Of a stretch of DNA of 64,000 nucleotides, positions 17,331-26,903 are shown in pieces; position 1 is the stretch's first letter, and each line of letters opens with the position of its first letter. Both the position numbers and the translations under genes were made by a program. The DNA is taken from assembly GCA_942492065.1 (NCBI GenBank), contig CALODV010000008.1, positions 620,001-684,000 on the forward strand, given 5' to 3'. The notes under the pieces were generated by a model. It did no database searches. It saw only the letters and a program-made list of their open reading frames with translations, and was not told the origin of the DNA. Source of the stretch: G963665815 sp942492065 (GTDB lineage Bacteria; Cloacimonadota; Cloacimonadia; Cloacimonadales; JAIOQZ01).

Positions 17331-19394
17331 TTATTTCTTGAAACCCGGGTATAGTTTTGTCTGACAATCAGGGCATATAGAATGAGTGAATTTCATTTCC
17401 GGTATTTTTTCTGATAAATAATCTACCGGTGATTGCCATTCATCATTTTTTTCTTCATTTCTGATTTTGAAACAGGAAGCACAAATAGGTATTAACCCTA
17501 TATGATTGACCTTTTGGTTATTTAGCCTTTTCAAAATCTCTTTTTGTTCACTGAAGTCTCTGAATACACAATATATACCTATCAGTTTTCCTTCTTTATT
17601 AGTTTTTGGAGTAATGGTGAAAAGCAGAGGTAATGTATCACCAAGCCTGTGATAAGGAATTTCAAAAGTCGCTTTACCACTCAACAGCATAGTATCAACA
17701 TTTTTTAGAAAACAATTAATATCTGTTGGATTGAATATGTCCGATATTTCCATATTATATAACTCTTCCTGTTTGATACCAAAGATTTTTTCGGCTGACG
17801 GATTTGCATAGTTGAACACAAAGTCTTCAGTAAGTATTGCAACACCTTCTCCCTGATTTTCCACGAGGGTTCTAAGAAGTTCTTCTTTTTCCATGAGAAT
17901 CCTCTCAGACTCTATTCTATGGGTAATATCTATTCCTGAAGACAGAACTGAGACGATACGATTATTGTCATCTTTGAGGTATGTATTCTGCCATGAAAGT
18001 GTAATTTCTTTACCATCTTTGGCAACAATTACATTCTCGAAATGTTCGGGATAGTCAGCTTCTTTATTTATTATTTTCCTGAATACATGTCTTATTTTAT
18101 CCCGTTCCTCTTCTCTGATGCATAAGTCAAACCAGTTTTTACCAATCACTTCATCTCGGGTATAACCTAACAGAGTAAGCCCTTTATGGTTCATCATGAT
18201 AATTCTCTCTCTGATATCTATATTTACAAAGATTGATCCAGCCATGTCCAGATATAGTTCAGCAGTCTCCTTTGCTTTTACTATAGCTTTTTCTGCTGCC
18301 TTTTCTCTGGTTGCAACATGTATAATTGAATATAACATATCCCGACCATTAATCTTGATCCTGTTACTGAATACATTAACATCTTTAAGAGTCCCGTCTG
18401 CAGTTTTGTGTTTGAATACAAAATGCTCTTTGTTACCTCGTCTTGCCTTCAGCATTTCAGCTTTTACCTCATCTGCATTTAAAATGTTTATATCAGAGAT
18501 TTTCATAGAAGTAAGTTGGTCAAAATTGTATCCGTAGAAACATAAAGCACTATCGTTTGCATCTTCGATCTGACCGTTTTCGGGATTAATGATAAGCATT
18601 ATTGTTTTGTTATCTTCAAACATTTTTCTATATTTATGATTGTCGATATAAAACTTGTTGCTCTCTCTTTTATCACATTTAACAGCTTTTGCTATACCAA
18701 AAATTCTGTGTTCACCTGAAACATTTTTCTTCCACACTGTTAAGTCAACATGGATTGACTCTTCAGATTTCATTTTCATAGTTGAGTTCAGACACTGATG
18801 TTGATCAAATCCTTTTCTCATCCAGAACTTTTCAAACAAAGCAGAATTGAAGTTCTGATCTAAATCGGATAAAGACAATGTCAGTAAATCATTTTTTGAC
18901 ATTTGAAGCAGCTTGCAGAATGAATCATTAACTTCCAATAGCTTCCCTTGTATATTGGTAATGAAAAGAGCATCAGGGATTTGTTCGAAAAAGGGCTTGT
19001 AGCACTGATAATTACTTTTATCATTATAATAGTCTATTTTTTTTAATGTAATGTGAATTCTGTTTAATAGTTCTAACTGTGTAAAACCTTCTGAAAGAAA
19101 TTCATTTCTTATGGGATCAATTATGTTATTAGTATTTGCTATATCAAAACAATTTGCGTTGAGAAACATTTTGTGAACACTTAAGCTAAATATCAAATTT
19201 TGAATCTGAATGTCAGCAGAAAACACAAGTTTACTGTCAAATACCATCAAGTCATATTTCTCTGAAAGGCATTTTTCAAAGTGTTTGAGATTTTTACATC
19301 CTTTTACCGTCAATGATTCATGAATCAGGCAGTTCTTAAGTGTTTTTATCAGTTTGTTTTCTTCACAAATAAACAATATATTATGACGCTCCAT
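17331..19394 (-). CDS. Multi-PAS sensor protein with a cysteine-rich C-terminal tail
   Basis: I choose the ATG at 19394 (MERHNILFICEENKL) because GGAGA lies just before it; another ATG is 6 codons upstream. Residues 1-110 look like a degenerate receiver-type domain (ILFICEENKLIKTLKNCL, DLMVFDSKLV) without a clear phospho-acceptor. Four PAS domains follow: PDALFITNIQGKLLEVNDSF, IMLIINPENGQIEDANDSAL, IFVNIDIRERIIMMNHKG and GVAILTEDFVFNYANPSAEK. There is no histidine kinase, GGDEF or other output domain. The last 50 residues hold IPICASCFKIR and SICPDCQTKLYPG, two CxxC pairs that may bind a metal; this tail is found on other PAS proteins. It is soluble, and its signal and target are unknown. It is the first gene of the operon with cca. 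Confidence 0.85.
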   Translation of the reverse strand: MERHNILFICEENKLIKTLKNCLIHESLTVKGCKNLKHFEKCLSEKYDLMVFDSKLVFSADIQIQNLIFSLSVHKMFLNANCFDIANTNNIIDPIRNEFLSEGFTQLELLNRIHITLKKIDYYNDKSNYQCYKPFFEQIPDALFITNIQGKLLEVNDSFCKLLQMSKNDLLTLSLSDLDQNFNSALFEKFWMRKGFDQHQCLNSTMKMKSEESIHVDLTVWKKNVSGEHRIFGIAKAVKCDKRESNKFYIDNHKYRKMFEDNKTIMLIINPENGQIEDANDSALCFYGYNFDQLTSMKISDINILNADEVKAEMLKARRGNKEHFVFKHKTADGTLKDVNVFSNRIKINGRDMLYSIIHVATREKAAEKAIVKAKETAELYLDMAGSIFVNIDIRERIIMMNHKGLTLLGYTRDEVIGKNWFDLCIREEERDKIRHVFRKIINKEADYPEHFENVIVAKDGKEITLSWQNTYLKDDNNRIVSVLSSGIDITHRIESERILMEKEELLRTLVENQGEGVAILTEDFVFNYANPSAEKIFGIKQEELYNMEISDIFNPTDINCFLKNVDTMLLSGKATFEIPYHRLGDTLPLLFTITPKTNKEGKLIGIYCVFRDFSEQKEILKRLNNQKVNHIGLIPICASCFKIRNEEKNDEWQSPVDYLSEKIPEMKFTHSICPDCQTKLYPGFKK

Positions 19395-19547
19395 ATTTTC
19401 TCCAATGTTCATATAATCTATTATTAATATAGTCTATAATTTGTTCAAGACAATTTTTTATGAATTTGGATTTATTAAATAATATAAAATTTTGTTAGCA
19501 TTTATAGATAACACTATTAATATGTAAAATAAAAGCTGGAGGAAGTA

Positions 19548-20450
19548 ATGAGATACTTAATACTATGTTTATTCCTCTTAGTAGGAGTTACTGTAATGAA
19601 TTCTGTGGAATATAATAAATTAGATAAAATGGAAAAATATGTGATAGAAGAAAAAGGGACAGAAAGACCTTTTTCGGGAATTTATACTGATCATTTTGAA
19701 TCTGGAGTATATAAATGTAAAAAATGTAATACTCCGTTGTTCCAATCTGATGATAAATTTCACTCAGGTTGCGGCTGGCCAAGTTTTGACGATGCCATTG
19801 AAGGCAGAGTGAAACAGATTCCGGATAAAGACGGAGTAAGAACAGAAATTGTATGCAGTACATGTGGAGGTCATCTTGGACATGTGTTTAAAGGTGAAAA
19901 ATTCACTGACAAAGATACAAGGTTCTGTGTTAATTCTATCTCACTGAATTTTGAGGCTGCTCATTTCGAACCGCAAACTGCTATTTTTGCAGGAGGATGC
20001 TTCTGGGGAGTTGAATACTACTTCATGAAGCAGGATGGAGTAATCTCTACCGAAGTCGGATATACAGGAGGTACTCTGGAGAATCCTGAATATTATGATG
20101 TAACTACGGGAGCTACGGGGCATGCAGAAGCTGTTAAAGTAGTATATGATCCATCAAAGGTCACCTATGAAACACTCGCTCGTTTATTCTTCGAAATACA
20201 TGATCCTACTCAGGAGAACAGACAGGGACCAGATATCGGTACTCAGTATCGGTCTGAAGTTTTCTATGCGGATCAACAACAGAAAGAAACAGCTAAAAAG
20301 CTGATTAATATATTGAAAGATAAAGGATATGATGTAAAAACAAAGCTTACAGAGGCTGATGAATTCTATAAAGCAGAAGATTATCATCAGGACTACTATA
20401 AGCGGAAAGGCTCTGAACCCTATTGTCATTTCAGAAATAAAAGATTCTGA
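19548..20450 (+). CDS. msrBA: Bifunctional methionine sulfoxide reductase MsrB-MsrA, exported
   Basis: The 300-residue protein repairs both stereoisomers of oxidised methionine. A signal peptide (MRYLILCLFLLVGVTVMNS) suggests periplasmic action on secreted proteins. The MsrB domain comes first (about 25-140), with zinc-type CxxC pairs (CKKC and CSTC), GCGWPSF and the catalytic Cys127 in RFCVNSISLNF. The MsrA domain follows, with Cys151 in AGGCFWGVEYYF, EVGYTGG, GHAEAV and FFEIHDPT. The order MsrB-MsrA is the reverse of the Neisseria-type order. The start has a strong GGAGG five bases upstream. It is divergent from the PAS gene and ends at a terminator. Confidence 0.95.
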   Translation: MRYLILCLFLLVGVTVMNSVEYNKLDKMEKYVIEEKGTERPFSGIYTDHFESGVYKCKKCNTPLFQSDDKFHSGCGWPSFDDAIEGRVKQIPDKDGVRTEIVCSTCGGHLGHVFKGEKFTDKDTRFCVNSISLNFEAAHFEPQTAIFAGGCFWGVEYYFMKQDGVISTEVGYTGGTLENPEYYDVTTGATGHAEAVKVVYDPSKVTYETLARLFFEIHDPTQENRQGPDIGTQYRSEVFYADQQQKETAKKLINILKDKGYDVKTKLTEADEFYKAEDYHQDYYKRKGSEPYCHFRNKRF

Positions 20451-20456
20451 ATTAAT

Positions 20457-20487
20457 GACCTGCTGATAATACGGCAGGTCAATTTTT
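20457..20487 (+). terminator. Terminator of msrBA
   Basis: The stem GACCTGC / GCAGGTC has a 10-base loop and is followed by AATTTTTA. It begins a few bases past the msrBA stop. The remaining 220 bp to the next gene show no further feature I can support. Confidence 0.8.
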
Positions 20488-20710
20488 ATAGAACCGGAGA
20501 ACTTTGCTTACCTAACTATACATTGTCTGTTTTGCTTGAAAGACCAGGTTGGAATGTTACACTTCGTGTATTCTGTATATCTGAACAGATATGATTGATG
20601 TAGTTTAGATTAACATCACATCTTTTTGAAAGTAGTATGTATGTGAATAAATCAATTCTGCAAAGCAATCCAAACTAAACCATGAAAGTTTATATAAGGA
20701 TAGATTAATC

Positions 20711-21583
20711 ATGAATAATAAAACGAAATCGTTGATATATATATTATTGTCTTCTTTGTCATTCGCGTTTATGTCGGTGATTGTCAAAGATCTCAATGAT
20801 ATCCCGCTTATACATAAAGTCTTTTTCAGAAATCTGATAAGTCTTTTAATAACTCTTATCATAATCAGGAAGTCAGGTCCGGAGAAATGGGGAAGACCTG
20901 AAAACAGAAAATATCTCATAATTCGATCTATACTTGGGTTAGGTGGAATATTTCTATATTTCCATGCTATAAGTAATATGGATCTTGCTGATTCATCTAT
21001 GCTGAATAGAATTTCACCTTTCTTTGTGACTATTTTCGCATTCTTCTATCTTGGGGAGAAGATATTCAAACAGCAGATATTTGCTCTGGTTGTTGTCTTT
21101 GCAGCTTCTTTGATGATTATCCAGCCTGAGTTCAACATGTCAGCACTACCGGCAGTATCAGGATTTCTTTCAGCTGTATTTGCCGGAGCTGCATATACTA
21201 TTGTAAGACTTTTAGGAGTGAGACAGGAAAAACCGGAGACAATTGTGTTCTATTTCTCATTAATTTCTGTTATCGCTGTTTTACCGTTTTTCCTGATGGA
21301 TTTCAGTATTCCGGAACCGGGAACAATGGTTAAACTCTTACTGATTGGTGTCTTTGCAGCAGGTGGACAGTTTGGACTTACTTATGCCTACAAGTACGCA
21401 AAAGCCTCGGAAGTATCCATATTTAATTATACTAATATAATTTTTGCTGGAGTCCTGGGCTTTATTGTCTGGAGAGAAATACCTGATGCAATGAGTTTAG
21501 TCGGCACAATATTTATCGTTGCTGCCTCAGTTTATATCTTCCTGTTCAACCAGAGAGGAATAAAACATGGAAAAGCGGCTTGA
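20711..21583 (+). CDS. EamA/DMT-family transporter, copy 1
   Basis: This 290-residue inner-membrane protein has ten predicted transmembrane segments in two EamA halves. The first half begins SLIYILLSSLSFAFMSVIVKDL and includes FRNLISLLITLIIIRK and LADSSMLNRISPFFVTIFAF. The second includes FLSAVFAGAAYTIVRLLG, GQFGLTYAYKYAKASEVSIFNYTNIIFAG and a last helix IFIVAASVYIFLF. Members of the family export metabolites or amino acids, and the substrate cannot be told from sequence. It is followed by a close paralogue on the same strand. The start is supported by AAGGA about 10 bases upstream. Confidence 0.92.
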   Translation: MNNKTKSLIYILLSSLSFAFMSVIVKDLNDIPLIHKVFFRNLISLLITLIIIRKSGPEKWGRPENRKYLIIRSILGLGGIFLYFHAISNMDLADSSMLNRISPFFVTIFAFFYLGEKIFKQQIFALVVVFAASLMIIQPEFNMSALPAVSGFLSAVFAGAAYTIVRLLGVRQEKPETIVFYFSLISVIAVLPFFLMDFSIPEPGTMVKLLLIGVFAAGGQFGLTYAYKYAKASEVSIFNYTNIIFAGVLGFIVWREIPDAMSLVGTIFIVAASVYIFLFNQRGIKHGKAA

Positions 21584-21672
21584 TTAATGATTTTGGTTTC
21601 AATTGTTAAGTAAATCCATTTATTTTTAGACTTTATCTCTGTTATTTGAATGGTTAAATTCAATGAAATACA

Positions 21673-21748
21673 TCCGGAGCTGAAAACTTGTAGTATAAAC
21701 GTTACAGTTTTTTCTAACAGATTCTATCTGACAACATTCAGCTCCGGA
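21673..21748. repeat. Inverted repeat between the two EamA genes
   Basis: The 12-bp arms TCCGGAGCTGAA and TTCAGCTCCGGA are perfectly complementary and separated by 52 bp. The arms are richer in G+C than the surroundings. The T-run TTTTTT lies inside the loop, not after the stem, so it is not a simple terminator. It could be a small mobile element end pair, an attenuator or a recombination scar of the duplication. Confidence 0.45.
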
Positions 21749-21867
21749 ACTCTATATAAACCTAAGCAACATGTGAACAAACAAGTTTGATAATGAAAGG
21801 TTACAGACCGGAAATGATTTTCGACATACAGGTTGACATAATGAGAAGCATGAAAAATCACAGAATC

Positions 21868-22728
21868 ATGAACAATAAAACAAAGTCATTGGTTTTTATC
21901 TTATTATCTTCCTTATCTTTCGCATTCATGTCAGTGATTGTTAAAGATTTGAATGATGTCCCAATATTACAGAAAGTCTTTTTCAGAAATCTTGTGAGTC
22001 TGATTATCACTTTTCTTATTATCAGAAAAGCACGTGTTAAACTTTGGGGAAGACCGGAAAACAGGAAGTTCCTCATCCTGAGATCATTGCTGGGACTAAG
22101 CGGAGTATTTCTCTATTTCTATGCCATAAGCAATATGAATCTGGCAGATTCATCCATGCTTAATAAGATTTCTCCCTTCTTTGTAACTATCTTTGCTTTT
22201 CTATTCTTAAAGGAAAAGATATATAAGCAACAGATAATTGCGTTGGTGACAGTCTTTGCTGCTTCTCTACTTATTATTAAACCGGAATTCAATTTGTCGA
22301 TTATCCCTGCTTTGTCTGGCTTTTTCTCTGCGATCTTTGCCGGAGCTGCTTATACTACGGTAAGATCCCTGGGAGTAAGAAATGAGAAACCTCAGGTAAT
22401 AGTATTCTATTTCTCATTGATTTCTGTAATTGTTGTTCTTCCTCTTTTCCTTATGAACTTTAACTTACCGGATTTCAGTACGCTAATAAAGCTTTTACTT
22501 ATTGGTACATTTGCAGCAGGTGGACAGTTTGGGCTTACCTACGCTTATAAATATGCTAAAGCTTCTGAAGTCTCCATTTACAACTATACCAATATATTGT
22601 TTGCAGGAATTATGGGTTACCTATTCTGGAAAGAGATACCGGATAATCTGAGTATTCTGGGCTCAATAATTATTATTGCTGCATCAGTTTACATTTTCAT
22701 ATTCAACAGAAAAAAGTCATCAAAGTAG
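21868..22728 (+). CDS. EamA/DMT-family transporter, copy 2
   Basis: I place the start at the ATG at 21868, because both copies then begin MNNKTKSL; an upstream ATG at 21787 would add 27 residues with no counterpart in copy 1. The 286-residue product is closely similar to copy 1 over the whole length (AFMSVIVKDLND, DSSMLNKISPFFVTIFAF, GQFGLTYAYKYAKASEVSIYNYTNI) and has the same ten-helix layout. It is a tandem duplication with diverged third positions, so not very recent. The gene ends 8 bp from the convergent propeller gene with no terminator visible between them. The substrate is unknown. Confidence 0.9.
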   Translation: MNNKTKSLVFILLSSLSFAFMSVIVKDLNDVPILQKVFFRNLVSLIITFLIIRKARVKLWGRPENRKFLILRSLLGLSGVFLYFYAISNMNLADSSMLNKISPFFVTIFAFLFLKEKIYKQQIIALVTVFAASLLIIKPEFNLSIIPALSGFFSAIFAGAAYTTVRSLGVRNEKPQVIVFYFSLISVIVVLPLFLMNFNLPDFSTLIKLLLIGTFAAGGQFGLTYAYKYAKASEVSIYNYTNILFAGIMGYLFWKEIPDNLSILGSIIIIAASVYIFIFNRKKSSK

Positions 22729-22735
22729 CTTCTAA

Positions 22736-23782
22736 TCAATTTAATATTCTGATTTTAATTACTCTGGGTCCATTATCATCAAAGATTAACATTCTATCAT
22801 CTTCAGTAAAAGTGTATGTCTTAACAGTTATGTCCGGAATAGTAAAGCAGCCGGTTTGCACACCTTCTGGATTGAATCGTTGAATATATGACACCTCATC
22901 AGATTCGATATTTCCATGAGTGATAGTATAGATGTTACCTGCATTGTCTACGGCTATTCCGTTTGAGTTGGGCTGCAATCTCAACATCTGTTTCTCATTA
23001 TTATCTGTTAGTTCAGATTTTGATTTAGAAAAAGTTTCTCTTATTATATTTAATTGAGGAATTGTATCATTGTAGATTGTTATTTTGTCTGTTCCAATAT
23101 AATTTAGATAGAGTTTGTTCTTTTTATACGTCAATGCAAGCATGTTTTTTAGATATGAGTCCTGAGGGTTTGCTATTACTTCTGCATCAACAAAAGATTT
23201 AACATAACTAAGATTTTTGTCATATATTCTAACCAGTTCAGGTGATTTTCCCAATCCACCGTCTCCAAGGGTAAGTCCTACAGCTAGAATCATATCATTA
23301 TCATTAATGGTGAAATCCATAGGGAAGAAGGCGTCAGCTTTTTGGGATGTAACTAAATTACCATCAAAGTCAAAGATAATAAAAGTCATTCTCTGAGCAT
23401 CGAATGTAATAATTTTTCCATCACTTGTTGCAATTAGATGACCTGCACTGCCTATTTCACCGGGACCAGATCCCTTGCGTGAAAATACTTTGATGAAGTC
23501 TCCATCTTTATCAAATTTCTTGATATTGCAATCACCGGCATCCATCATGTATATATTTCCGGCATTGTCTTCTGCGAAGTCAGAGATTGAGTTGAATACA
23601 TACTTTGAGTTTTCATCTGTTAGCTCCATCTCTATCTCATATTGAAGTTCTTCAACCGGATAGTTCTTGTTTGTTACTGTTTTTAAACCGTTTCTTTGCT
23701 GTATTTCCGGTTTATATTTGTTAGAATTGCATGCTGTTAGCAAAAGAATAAAAATTGTTATAAGAACTGTGTTTTTAATCAT
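22736..23782 (-). CDS. Six-bladed beta-propeller lipoprotein 1 of 5
   Basis: This 348-residue lipoprotein (lipobox LTAC in MIKNTVLITIFILLLTAC) has the family layout: a short N-terminal segment with GLKTVTNKNYPVEE, then NHL/6-bladed-propeller repeats. The repeats include the block NIYMMDAGDCNIKKFDKDGD and the signature SRKGSGPGEIG, and a late repeat NGIAVDNAGNIYTITHG. Such proteins are usually anchored at the outer membrane and bind ligands or protein partners; none is known here. It is the last gene of a five-gene minus-strand tandem array and overlaps the stop of copy 2 by 8 bp. It is the most diverged copy, lacking the N-terminal NYEVKTIDGV signature. Confidence 0.85.
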   Translation of the reverse strand: MIKNTVLITIFILLLTACNSNKYKPEIQQRNGLKTVTNKNYPVEELQYEIEMELTDENSKYVFNSISDFAEDNAGNIYMMDAGDCNIKKFDKDGDFIKVFSRKGSGPGEIGSAGHLIATSDGKIITFDAQRMTFIIFDFDGNLVTSQKADAFFPMDFTINDNDMILAVGLTLGDGGLGKSPELVRIYDKNLSYVKSFVDAEVIANPQDSYLKNMLALTYKKNKLYLNYIGTDKITIYNDTIPQLNIIRETFSKSKSELTDNNEKQMLRLQPNSNGIAVDNAGNIYTITHGNIESDEVSYIQRFNPEGVQTGCFTIPDITVKTYTFTEDDRMLIFDDNGPRVIKIRILN

Positions 23783-24812
23783 TATAATCTCCTGTCTCTG
23801 AATCAGAAAAAATTGATCCGTATCTTCTTAAAATATTGTCATAACAACCATATCCGTATATTTTGTTGTTTCTGATTTTGATTTCAGTTATGTAGTTTGG
23901 TAAAGCCATGTTAGTAATCTGCTTTCCTTCAGGATTAAATATCTGCAATACACTAACAGGTTCTGATTCATTAATTTTTCTCATTGTGTCCTGAACGTAA
24001 GTCATAAGATAAATATTTCCTTCAGAATCCACATTAAGGCTGTTTGAAGTTGAGTTTACAAATGTACAGAAATCATCTTTCTCTATTCCACCTTTGAAAT
24101 AGAGCTTTCTTTTGATACGTAAAACAGGGTTCTTATCTTTTAGAACAGTTATATCATTGTCAATTCCGTTATTAATGACAATCCTCCCATTATATTCAAC
24201 AAAAGAATAAGGAGTATCAAGATGTTCAATTTCAAAGAAAGAATCAATTAACTCAAACTCAGAGTTAAGTCTGTGAAGCAGGTAGTTGCTGTTTGCAGAA
24301 TGTTTTAACAAAATACCTGAGATTAAGTAGGTGCTATCAGGGTTTCTAAAAATCTGGACAGGACGAACAATTTCCATCTTTTTACGTGAAAGGTATTTAC
24401 CTTCCGTATCGAACTCATTAAGTATAGTTAGTGAAATATCCTGAATCAATATAGTATTGTCGGGAGTATAATAAATGTAAGCCGGCTTGTGCAGTTCGCC
24501 AGGACCCTCTCCCTTCCGAGATATGGTTTTCAGGAACTTACCTGTTTCATCAAATTTGAAAATTTTACTTTGAGACATATCAAGGAAATAAATGTTGTTA
24601 TCTTTATCAACTTCTATATCCCTTATTTCTGTTACAGCATAGTCAGGTGATTCACCTGGAATCTCCATCTCAATATTCAGGGAAAATGGAGTTATTGGCA
24701 TTTCCGGATTAATAACGGTTCTCACTCCATCGATAGTTTTTACTTCATAATTTTTCTTAGAGCATGCTGTCAGACTCACTAAAAGAAGTGCGTATATAAA
24801 AAATTTCCTCAA
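23775..24812 (-). CDS. Six-bladed beta-propeller lipoprotein 2 of 5
   Basis: The protein has a lipoprotein signal MRKFFIYALLLVSLTAC and then the family N-terminus KKNYEVKTIDGVRTVINPEM. Propeller blades carry DIEVDKDNNIYFLDMSQSKI and SRKGEGPGELHKP, and a late blade SLNVDSEGNIYLMTY. The length of 345 residues matches its neighbours. The leader and N-terminal block are nearly identical to copy 4 at 25866, which suggests duplication or conversion between these two. It is probably translationally coupled to the next gene. The function is unknown. Confidence 0.87.
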   Translation of the reverse strand: MRKFFIYALLLVSLTACSKKNYEVKTIDGVRTVINPEMPITPFSLNIEMEIPGESPDYAVTEIRDIEVDKDNNIYFLDMSQSKIFKFDETGKFLKTISRKGEGPGELHKPAYIYYTPDNTILIQDISLTILNEFDTEGKYLSRKKMEIVRPVQIFRNPDSTYLISGILLKHSANSNYLLHRLNSEFELIDSFFEIEHLDTPYSFVEYNGRIVINNGIDNDITVLKDKNPVLRIKRKLYFKGGIEKDDFCTFVNSTSNSLNVDSEGNIYLMTYVQDTMRKINESEPVSVLQIFNPEGKQITNMALPNYITEIKIRNNKIYGYGCYDNILRRYGSIFSDSETGDYND

Positions 24813-24833
24813 AGTTCCTCCTGCTGATATGTG

Positions 24834-25844
24834 TTAAATTTTGAGTGGCTTATACTTCTTGATTGACGAGCCGTGACTAAATCCATATATGTAATCTTTG
24901 ATAACTCGTATATTGTAAACATCAGTAGCTAAAGCCATATTCTTAACTTGAATTCCTTCTTTGTTAAATATCTGGAGAATATATCTAACAGGTTTCTCAG
25001 TATTGTTTGATAGTCCAGAGGGAGCTGAGGCTATAGTATATATGTTTCCCTGTGAGTCAGTCTGTGCTCCATGGCTTGCTGAGCTGCCGAAAGATACTCC
25101 TTCTCCCTTATTCTTGAAATGGTCTTCTGTATACAAGTGTCTACTTATACTCAGTACAGCATTTTTGCCTTCTATTGACTGAATTTTATTATCTTTGCTG
25201 AAATTCAAGATTATTCTACCTCCCCTGCAACATATTGAAGCATCTCTGGAGTTCTTATCAACTTCAAAAAAAGAATCTTTTATGGAATAATCTGATTTCA
25301 ACGTATGAAATAAGTACTTTTCATACTCTTCCTGATTGAAGACAACCCCTTTAATGATTAAATTGTTTTCTGAATCAAAAAATAGGTCATTCGCAAAATA
25401 TCCGACCATTTTTTGAGTATTGCTATAACTCCCATCTGGCTCAAATGTTATTAAACTTCTCAACATTATATCTGTTACAACAAGTAAATCATTATTATCA
25501 ATAGTTAAGTTTTTCGGAAAATGGATTTCACCCGGTCCTTTTCCTTTCCTCGATATGTTTTTAATGAACTGCCCGGAAGGATCGAATTTCTTAATATTGC
25601 ACTCTTTCGCATCAAGTATGTAAATATTCCCCTCAGAATCTCCTTCTAAATCGGTAATTTCCGAAATCATGTAATCTGCTCCCTCATCAGAAATTTCGTG
25701 AATTAATTCCATAGAGAACGGCTCAATTGGCAGCTCATGATTAATAACGGTTTTCACTCCATCAATAGTTTTCACTTCATAATTCTTTTCTGTACAGGAT
25801 GTTAAGCATATAAAAAGTAGAACAGCTAATATTAATTTCCTCAT
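24834..25844 (-). CDS. Six-bladed beta-propeller lipoprotein 3 of 5
   Basis: The lipoprotein signal MRKLILAVLLFICLTSC precedes TEKNYEVKTIDGVKTVINHEL. The blade signatures are NIYILDAKECNIKKFDPSG and SRKGKGPGEIHFP, and a later blade has GAQTDSQGNIYTIA. The mature part has about 320 residues. The 21-bp gap to copy 2 and 21-bp gap from copy 4 keep the array evenly spaced, as expected for serial duplication of a gene plus its ribosome site. No catalytic motif was found. Confidence 0.87.
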   Translation of the reverse strand: MRKLILAVLLFICLTSCTEKNYEVKTIDGVKTVINHELPIEPFSMELIHEISDEGADYMISEITDLEGDSEGNIYILDAKECNIKKFDPSGQFIKNISRKGKGPGEIHFPKNLTIDNNDLLVVTDIMLRSLITFEPDGSYSNTQKMVGYFANDLFFDSENNLIIKGVVFNQEEYEKYLFHTLKSDYSIKDSFFEVDKNSRDASICCRGGRIILNFSKDNKIQSIEGKNAVLSISRHLYTEDHFKNKGEGVSFGSSASHGAQTDSQGNIYTIASAPSGLSNNTEKPVRYILQIFNKEGIQVKNMALATDVYNIRVIKDYIYGFSHGSSIKKYKPLKI

Positions 25845-25865
25845 TTTTCCCCCTATTCAGGCTGT

Positions 25866-26882
25866 TTAGATTTTTATTGGTTTATATCTTGTGATATTTA
25901 ATGTATTGTAATGATAGGTGTAGATGTAATCATTATCATCAATAGCAATGTAAAAAATATTTTCATCCAAAGCCATATTCTTAATTTGAACACCATCTTT
26001 GCTGAACACCTGCAGTACACTTTCCGGCATGTCTTCTTCTTTATTCGCTTTCTGATAGTCATAAGTCGGTACAATAGTATAAATGTTACCATTTGAGTCC
26101 GTTTCAAGACAGCGAGAACTTGAAGTGACTAATGTCCCATGTCCTATTTTTTTTATCACTCCTTCTATATAAAGATGCCTTTTAATAGATAGTTCTGTAT
26201 TTTCATTCTTCAGAATATCTATTCTGTTTTCAGTTGTTTGAGATAAGATAACTCTATCTTCAAATTTAACTAAAGCAATCGGTGTTGAAACATCAGATAC
26301 TGGATAAAAAGATTTTGTAACTTTCAGATTAGAATCAAGGGTATAAAGTGCATTTTTTAAATCTTCAGTTTGACCAAAGTATTTACCGGAGCATATATAA
26401 GCTGAATCCGAAGTTGATACTAGATCTCTGAGCAAGAAGTTCTCCATTTTATACTGCATTTTATAATTACCTTCCAAGTCAAATGAATGTATGATTCCTC
26501 TACTTTTTTCGCGAATCAATATTTCATTTCTGTCTGTAATGAAAATACTTCCGGGGCTATAAAGCTCCCCTGGGCCGTTTCCTTTATGTGAGAATATCTT
26601 GGTAAGGTTACCATCGGGATCAAATTTTTTAATATTACATTCTCTCGAGTCCAATACATAGATATTTCCAACTTTATCAAAGGCAATATCTTCAATATTA
26701 TTAATTAAGTAACCTTCACCTTCAACAGGGATTGTCATATCTTTTTCCAGAGAGAATGGCTCGATCAGCATTTCCGGATTAATAACGGTTCTCACTCCAT
26801 CGATAGTTTTAACCTCATAATTCTTCTTAGAACATGCTGTCAGACTCACTAAAACCAGTACGTAGATTAAAATTTTCCTCAA
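25866..26882 (-). CDS. Six-bladed beta-propeller lipoprotein 4 of 5
   Basis: The lipoprotein signal MRKILIYVLVLVSLTAC and the segment SKKNYEVKTIDGVRTVINPEM match copy 2 almost residue for residue, while the propeller body differs. Blades include DIAFDKVGNIYVLDSRECNI and SHKGNGPGELYSPG, and a later LETDSNGNIYTIVP. The 338-residue length is typical. The contrast between a conserved leader and a divergent body suggests either gene conversion at the 5' end or selection for different ligands. Confidence 0.87.
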   Translation of the reverse strand: MRKILIYVLVLVSLTACSKKNYEVKTIDGVRTVINPEMLIEPFSLEKDMTIPVEGEGYLINNIEDIAFDKVGNIYVLDSRECNIKKFDPDGNLTKIFSHKGNGPGELYSPGSIFITDRNEILIREKSRGIIHSFDLEGNYKMQYKMENFLLRDLVSTSDSAYICSGKYFGQTEDLKNALYTLDSNLKVTKSFYPVSDVSTPIALVKFEDRVILSQTTENRIDILKNENTELSIKRHLYIEGVIKKIGHGTLVTSSSRCLETDSNGNIYTIVPTYDYQKANKEEDMPESVLQVFSKDGVQIKNMALDENIFYIAIDDNDYIYTYHYNTLNITRYKPIKI

Positions 26883-26903
26883 AACTCCTCCAGCTGATAT
26901 ATT

